Positions 58,995 to 64,000 of a DNA stretch of 64,000 nt are shown here, piece by piece. A program made the position numbers and the translations under genes. Source of the stretch: Scilla litardierei (lineage: Eukaryota; Streptophyta; Magnoliopsida; Asparagales; Asparagaceae); contig CM061138.1 in assembly GCA_030789695.1 (NCBI GenBank), positions 13,526,214-13,590,213 on the forward strand, given 5' to 3'. The notes under the pieces were generated by a model. That model had not been told where the DNA came from and made no database searches. It worked only from the letters and a program-made list of their open reading frames with translations. Numbering within the stretch: position 1 is the stretch's first letter; every line of letters begins with the position of its first letter.

Positions 58995-59747
58995 GAAGGA
59001 AACAGGAAAACCGAGACAGGGACGAGGAACTGCGCCGTGGATGAGCCACTGCCTTGAAAACAACTACGGCCCGACCGTGGTGGTAATCGGATGATGCCGG
59101 CTGTTCCCCAAGGTTAACGCAGTCGCGTCTGGACGCGTCCACTCGCGGCCAGAAGCGTGGAGCTTGCACAGAGAGCGATACCCAGGAGAGAAGAAATTTA
59201 GGTGAAGGAGAGGAAGAAGAACAGAAGTTTTCTTGTGGTAGAAAAAACCCTTGACGAAAGAGTTTATATAGAAGAAAAGAATGACTGTTGGAATTCAGTC
59301 ATGAATGCAGGCATTAAACAAAAAAATGACTGTTAAGAATATTAACGTCAATTTAATGAAATAAAACGTACTGGCCAATTTAATGAATAAAACGTACTGG
59401 GCCTATTGAATTCAAAAAAGTAAAATGGGCTAAAAAATACGAGTCAAAACTCGGGCACTCCGCGCGCGCACCCCCCCTGCGCAGGCACGACGCCAGCGCA
59501 CACACGCTAATGGTTTCCGGATCCGTCGCCCAGATTTTCCATTCGGCCCAACCCGGATTGGGCTCGACCCCTTGCTTGGGCTCATGTGCACGCGAGCTAC
59601 CCCCAATTTCTAGCCCATTAACAAGTCCAATAGCCCATAGGAGAGAATCCTATTATATACCCACTCAAGGGTGTTGGCCTATCCAATGTGGGACTAAACA
59701 AGAGAGTGGGAGTGAACAAATGGCCAAGTGAGCCATTAATTCCAACA
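58995..59747 (-). repeat. CopB LTR (5' LTR of the element)
   Basis: 753 bp; ends TTCCAACA on the plus strand followed by ATATA. Confidence 0.85.
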
Positions 59748-60007
59748 ATATAAGGGATGTATGCGTATATATATGTTTGAAATACATGTATGAAATTGAC
59801 TGACTATAATAGGTATAAGTGAATGACGTACGTGAATATATATATATACGTGTTGGTAGTGTTACGTTTGACTACCCAGTGCATATATAAGCACTTGTAA
59901 TGACTATACTTGGTTTGAATTAAAATGTGACGTGATTGGGGTAGTTACTAGAACGACTAGATATGTTAGGAAGTCCGAGGACGGACTTTATTCTAAGGTG
60001 GGGAGGA
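59748..60007 (+). other. GyB interior, right part, and polypurine tract
   Basis: Continues the TGTATATG-rich sequence interrupted by CopB, then GTCCGAGGACGGACTT and the PPT AAGGTGGGGAGGA (59995-60007) directly before the LTR. The pre-PPT context matches GyA, showing the families are related. Confidence 0.8.
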
Positions 60008-60498
60008 TGTAACGACCACTTTTCGTTGTACCTTGTTCGTGCACGTGCTTCTGACCGTGCACGTATTAATTTTAGGCTTTGGTTGTTTGTGAACACTCTG
60101 GTATGATATGCCGTTGAGATCGCCTCTGAGAGTATTAAATTTGTGATGTTGACTTGGATGTCATTTCACGGATCGTTCTCCCACGTTTGATCCTGTTTGA
60201 AGAGACGTCACGATTTTCACTTTTGTCGCTAGACCTTTATATTTTTAATTTCGTTCCACGTTGTCGAATTTGTGATCCGTCTCCTCTGCCTTCTTACTCT
60301 CGTCGTCCCGGTCACCCCAGTATTTATTTCATAATTTTAGGGCTCCGTTTGACCCACTTTCACTTTTTGCCCACTCTATTATTGTCATTTTAAACCATGA
60401 GCCTATATCTCACACACACACACACACACACCAGGCTTCTCTTTAAAAATTGATAAGAAAATTCTAACCTAGAAAACAATCCCTACCTATAGCCTGAC

Positions 60499-60541
<43 letters not shown>

Positions 60542-61369
60542 ACGTGATTGTCTTGGCTCTTTTGCTGGGCTTTTACAAATCCTATAAGAAATGATATTGA
60601 TAAGGGAATAGGTAACACTAGCCTAGACCTGATGCTCTCATGAGCCTAGCCTCATGTTTATAACCTAGTTAATAAAAGTAACCTAGGCTTTCTCCCTCTT
60701 CATCTGTAAAATTTCAGCCCAAGCCCACGTGAGCCTACCCATTTAACTAAACAGAACCTAGGTCTCCTTCTCTCCATCAGCCAGCAACTAAGAGCCGCCG
60801 CCCCTATCTCTGTTTCCACGCAAAGACCTTGCGCAACTTCTCAAGCACCGCACGCGAGTTCCTCCCCTCCCATCGTGCGAGAATTCCGAGCGCCCAACAC
60901 AAAACTTCGGCGCCGCCATTCCCCTCTCTACAGTGAACCCCGGCCTTGCCCCTCGCCTTGCCCATCTCCGCCCTTCCCCGTCGATTCCGGCCTCCAGTCG
61001 TATCCCCTCCGGTAACCCCCTCTCGCATCGTCGTCCGCCCCATTGCCGGCCTCACACGCCGGAGGCAGACCCCCGCGGCCACCCCGAGTGGCGACCCCTC
61101 TTGTCGCCGTCCTCCCCTACTTAACTTCCACCCTGATCCGTGCACCGCTTCTCCATGCCGCAGCCACCGCACGAGCTCCTCTCGCCGGCAACGTCCCACC
61201 GGTAGCCCCACACGAGACCCCGCGACTCGTCCTCCGTTGCTGCCGCCATGCTCGTGTACCTTCTCCACGCGGGCACAAATTTCGACGCCGACCAACCCCG
61301 TGCCCATGTCCCCTCTCGACAGCCGCTGCCCTCCTCTGTTCAAGAGCGGAGCTTCAGATGAGATGTACG
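60008..61369 (+). repeat. GyB 3' LTR, first part
   Basis: 1362 bp before the GyC insertion. It has about 179 bp (60269-60448), including (CA)n at 60412-60432, that the 5' LTR lacks. It also has a 40-base C-run (60502-60541) against 15 in the 5' LTR; the two differences account for the 204-bp length gap. The break is at GTACG (61365-61369). Confidence 0.9.
60502..60541 (+). repeat. Poly(C) run of 40
   Basis: An uninterrupted C homopolymer in the GyB 3' LTR. The matching 5' LTR run is 15. Assembly or sequencing length error is possible. Confidence 0.8.
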
Positions 61370-64000
61370 TGTAACGACCTGAATTTTTCCAAAACATTTA
61401 AGCTAAATATTTGAAGTAATTTCATTTTAAATTGTGTTTTTGTAATGGTTGATCAGGAGTTTTAAACGGATTTCAAAAAAAATTCTTATAAAAATATTTT
61501 GAAATACTAGACTTATTATAAAGTATTTCAGCAATTTCCGATTTTCTCAAATACCCAAAACATTTCTGTTAAAATTCATCTTCCAAAATTACCGTTTTGA
61601 TTCGACGAATTTATTTTCTATACAAACGTCTTCAAAACGTTTTCAAACTTCTGCAGTAGCATCCTATGATCATTTAGGGCTCCCCACATTAATTTCGTAA
61701 TTTTTGGATATCATTTCAGTAGAGAACCCGCAAACCCGCTTCCTAAACGTTTTGGCCTAAAACACGTATCTCCGTAGCCTAAACCCTGAAACGGATCTCG
61801 TATTCGCGATCCTCGCGACGATACGATTCCGTGGGTATGTTTTCGAAATTTTTCGGACACATTTACTAGTAGGGACAAAATCGTAATTTTGTATTTTTGA
61901 CTTTATCTACTAACTACGTTTTAACCTTTTTACTTAATTACTAATTACCCTATTAACTATTAATTTACCCTAACTACCTACTCTAACCATGTCTAAAACG
62001 TGGAGGGACACGTTTTAAGTTTTTTCTACACTTAGTCTAAGTTTAAACCTAACCTATTTATTACTTTGACTAAGTATTAATGAGGTTTAGTATTTAATTA
62101 GTTTAATTAAACCTATAAATACCCCTCTCTAATCTCTCCTCCTCACAGCTAAAAAACCCAGCCCGCATCAAACTTAACCCAATCAGGCACAGATCTCTCT
62201 CCCTCTTCATTTTTGAAACCCCAAGCCTAGGCAAAATCCCCATGCCCTCTAAAATTAACACATGCTCTCTTATCCTATCTTTAGCTCGGATCAATCCCCA
62301 CGCCCGCTCTCAAAACCCATCCCTTGAGCTCGACCTGCAGTCGAACCGCCGTCGCGCCGAGCTCCGGCCGTCCTCCGCCACCGCTCCACCACAGAGCATC
62401 CCGCCGCCGCGCCTCCTCCCAGAGCCTTGTCGTCACCTCTACCACCGGTATTCGCTTCCCTAGCACCGCTATTCCACAATGCAGCACCGAACCCGCGCGT
62501 TTCCCCCGAGTTTCAAGGCCTCTGGTGAGCAGCTCCGAGTGCCCCATCCCTGCCTGCCTCACCTCTCCCTCTGGCCTGCAGTCGTCCACATCAAACAGCA
62601 GCTCGCGCGAGGTGAGCACAGCATGCGCACACACAAAAATCACCTCGCGCACACATAAAAACTAACCAACAATGGCCAGTCAGTGCGTTGAATAAAATAA
62701 TAATAATAATATATAATTATATATGAATAGTGTTTTGATCCAGGTGTCGAAAAAATAAACGGATACCACCAGAAGGTCCGCGCCTTCGTCACGAACTTAT
62801 AGGCGCCAGTTTCGTCTCAATCCGATACTTAGTTTTCAAGTTATGATTTTTCAAAATTTATTTCAATATTTTTAATACGTATTTACGTTTTTTTAATTAA
62901 TTATTAAATAGGGTTAAATGGTTTTAAATCTGTAACTTGAAATACATGGCCCAGAAAAATGTGTGGATAGCCCCAGAAAATCAGAAACGACATTTCGGAG
63001 CCATTGGCGCTGGTCTCACCTCGACCAGACGCCTACTTTTTCCGGAATGATTTTTTCGAACCTAAAGATTAAATAGGTTTAATTCATTCTAAAAATCGTA
63101 ACTCGCTGGTTTTACCTACACTAATATTTGATAAAATTATATGTGACAATAGACTTCGAGACGGTCGTTTTGACCACTCACTCATGTAATTCCGACTTGT
63201 ATTGTTCCCGTAAGAAATTACGGAAAATACGCGTCACTTAAATAAGTCATGTTTTAAGTTAGTTTTGAGTTTCTAAAAATTATAAGAAATTACAGAAGCT
63301 TCTGAAAATTCTTCCCTCTTGCAGTAAAATCTAAATAATTATTTTAGGTTTATATAAAAATTTTAAATATTTTCCGACACCGTTTTAACGAGTTTAAAAA
63401 TCAAACTAACCTAATTATTAAATAGGAAAAAGTCGTGTTTTTCTAAAATAAGTATTTTGTGTTGCAGGTACAGACTCTGGTGTACCAACTTCTGAGGAAG
63501 CCCTAGATCCTCTTCCGGCTTACTACAACGGTATTAATTTTGGTAAGTCACGATCGGTTCTAACCTTAGAAATCTAGCCACTGTGCCCGTACGAACTTGT
63601 AGCACCGCACTACTACGTGCTCGAAGCACGGAAACACACGCCACTTTCTTGTGTTGGACTTGACTTGAAACATCCCGTGGAACGTTCATGTAAAGAACTT
63701 GTACTTGACACAACACCGGGTTTGGGGTAACTCATAGTTACGAGAGTACGGGAGTGACTAGAGTTCGATCTACATGTCAAGCTGCCTGTGTTTCGGCCTC
63801 CTGTCTAGCTGTCTGCGTTTCGGCAAACCATCCTGCTGCCTGGGTTCCGGCAATCGTCTGGGTAGCACCCAGGCAAGAGACGAACTGAACGGTCACATAT
63901 TGTACTCTCCGACTTGAGTCACGTAGTTTTAGCAGAGCTTGCACAGTTACTTATTTACAGTCATGCACTTTACTTTCTGCACTTGTAGCATTTTACTTTC
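61370..64000 (+). mobile_element. Large-LTR element GyC, 5' LTR (right end outside window)
   Basis: Starts TGTAACGACCTGAATTTTTCC at GTACG. It is a diverged relative of the GyA LTR: CCCAAAACATTTCTGTTAAAATTCATC and GGCGCTGGTCTCACCTCGACC-type blocks are shared, in the same order. TATA box TATAAATA 62113-62120, GC-rich stretch 62285-62650 with donor-like GAG|GTGAGC near 62610, acceptor TTGCAG at 63462-63467, 75-base exon-like segment 63468-63542, donor GTAAGTC at 63543. The window ends inside the LTR (2631 bp seen). Confidence 0.85.
62113..62120 (+). promoter_or_regulatory. TATA box of GyC LTR
   Basis: TATAAATA followed by CCCCTCTCT, a pyrimidine-rich leader, in the same relative place as the GyA TATA box. 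Confidence 0.65.

Larger units (their letters stand above)
53472..59747 (-). mobile_element. Nearly intact Ty1/copia element CopB nested in GyB
   Basis: LTRs 53472-54232 and about 58995-59747 differ by four substitutions and an 8-bp indel that I see, so the insertion is young. On the minus strand LTRs start TGTTGGAATTAATGG, with PPT AAGTGGGGGAT beside the left LTR. The other LTR edge ends CCTTC, not CA, and no Met-tRNA PBS is seen. Flanks TTATA/ATATA match in four of five bases. The gag-pol frame is complete apart from one stop. Confidence 0.85.
47479..61369 (+). mobile_element. Large-LTR element GyB (continues beyond nested GyC)
   Basis: 5' LTR 47479-50428 and 3' LTR from 60008 start TGTAACGACC. 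The candidate PBS is just inside the 5' LTR; the PPT AAGGTGGGGAGGA is at 59995-60007. Left target site CAACC (47474-47478); the empty site in copy A is 21373-21377. Without CopB the interior is about 3.3 kb and shows no gag or pol motif, so it is non-autonomous. The 3' LTR is broken at 61369 by GyC; its remainder should lie right of the window. Confidence 0.88.

Overview
The window is nuclear DNA of a flowering plant. The evidence is an Asn-tRNA gene, a U2 snRNA gene with the plant USE promoter motif, a thaumatin-like (PR-5) gene with a plant-type intron, and dense Ty1/copia, Ty3/gypsy and Helitron elements. I cannot name the species from sequence alone. Nothing suggests a bacterial or organellar origin.

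Layout. The backbone is a direct tandem duplication with a period of about 26.1 kb: copy A (1-21377, cut by the window edge) and copy B (26080-47478). Each copy carries, left to right: (i) head-to-tail non-autonomous Helitrons; (ii) an LTR-like fragment; (iii) a 7.8-kb gypsy-type element (GyA) with unusually long 3.07-kb LTRs, an almost gutted interior and AACAC target-site duplications; (iv) a short flank; (v) a thaumatin-like gene on the minus strand, split in its second exon by a 7.5-kb copia element (CopA, TTCCG target-site duplications); (vi) the gene's upstream region; (vii) the LTR of a third copia remnant. Between the copies (21378-26079) lie that remnant's gag, the U2 snRNA gene, the tRNA-Asn gene and a further Helitron.

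From 47479 copy B is interrupted by nested retroelements: a second large-LTR element (GyB, 5' LTR 47479-50428, 3' LTR from 60008), a nearly intact copia (CopB, 53472-59747, minus strand) inside its interior, and a third large-LTR element (GyC, from 61370) inside its 3' LTR, running off the window.

History read from the sequence: GyA and CopA inserted first, then the whole block was duplicated, then GyB entered copy B only (copy A keeps the empty site at 21373-21377), and CopB and GyC entered GyB. The intact-looking host genes are U2 and tRNA-Asn. Both thaumatin-like copies are disrupted, although their reading frame would be continuous without the insertion. The most unusual structures are the tandem Helitrons joined exactly end to start, a GT-AG intron-like interruption in the gag-protease remnant of GyA, repeated hairpin modules in the CopA leader, and shared exon/intron-like signals inside the long LTRs.
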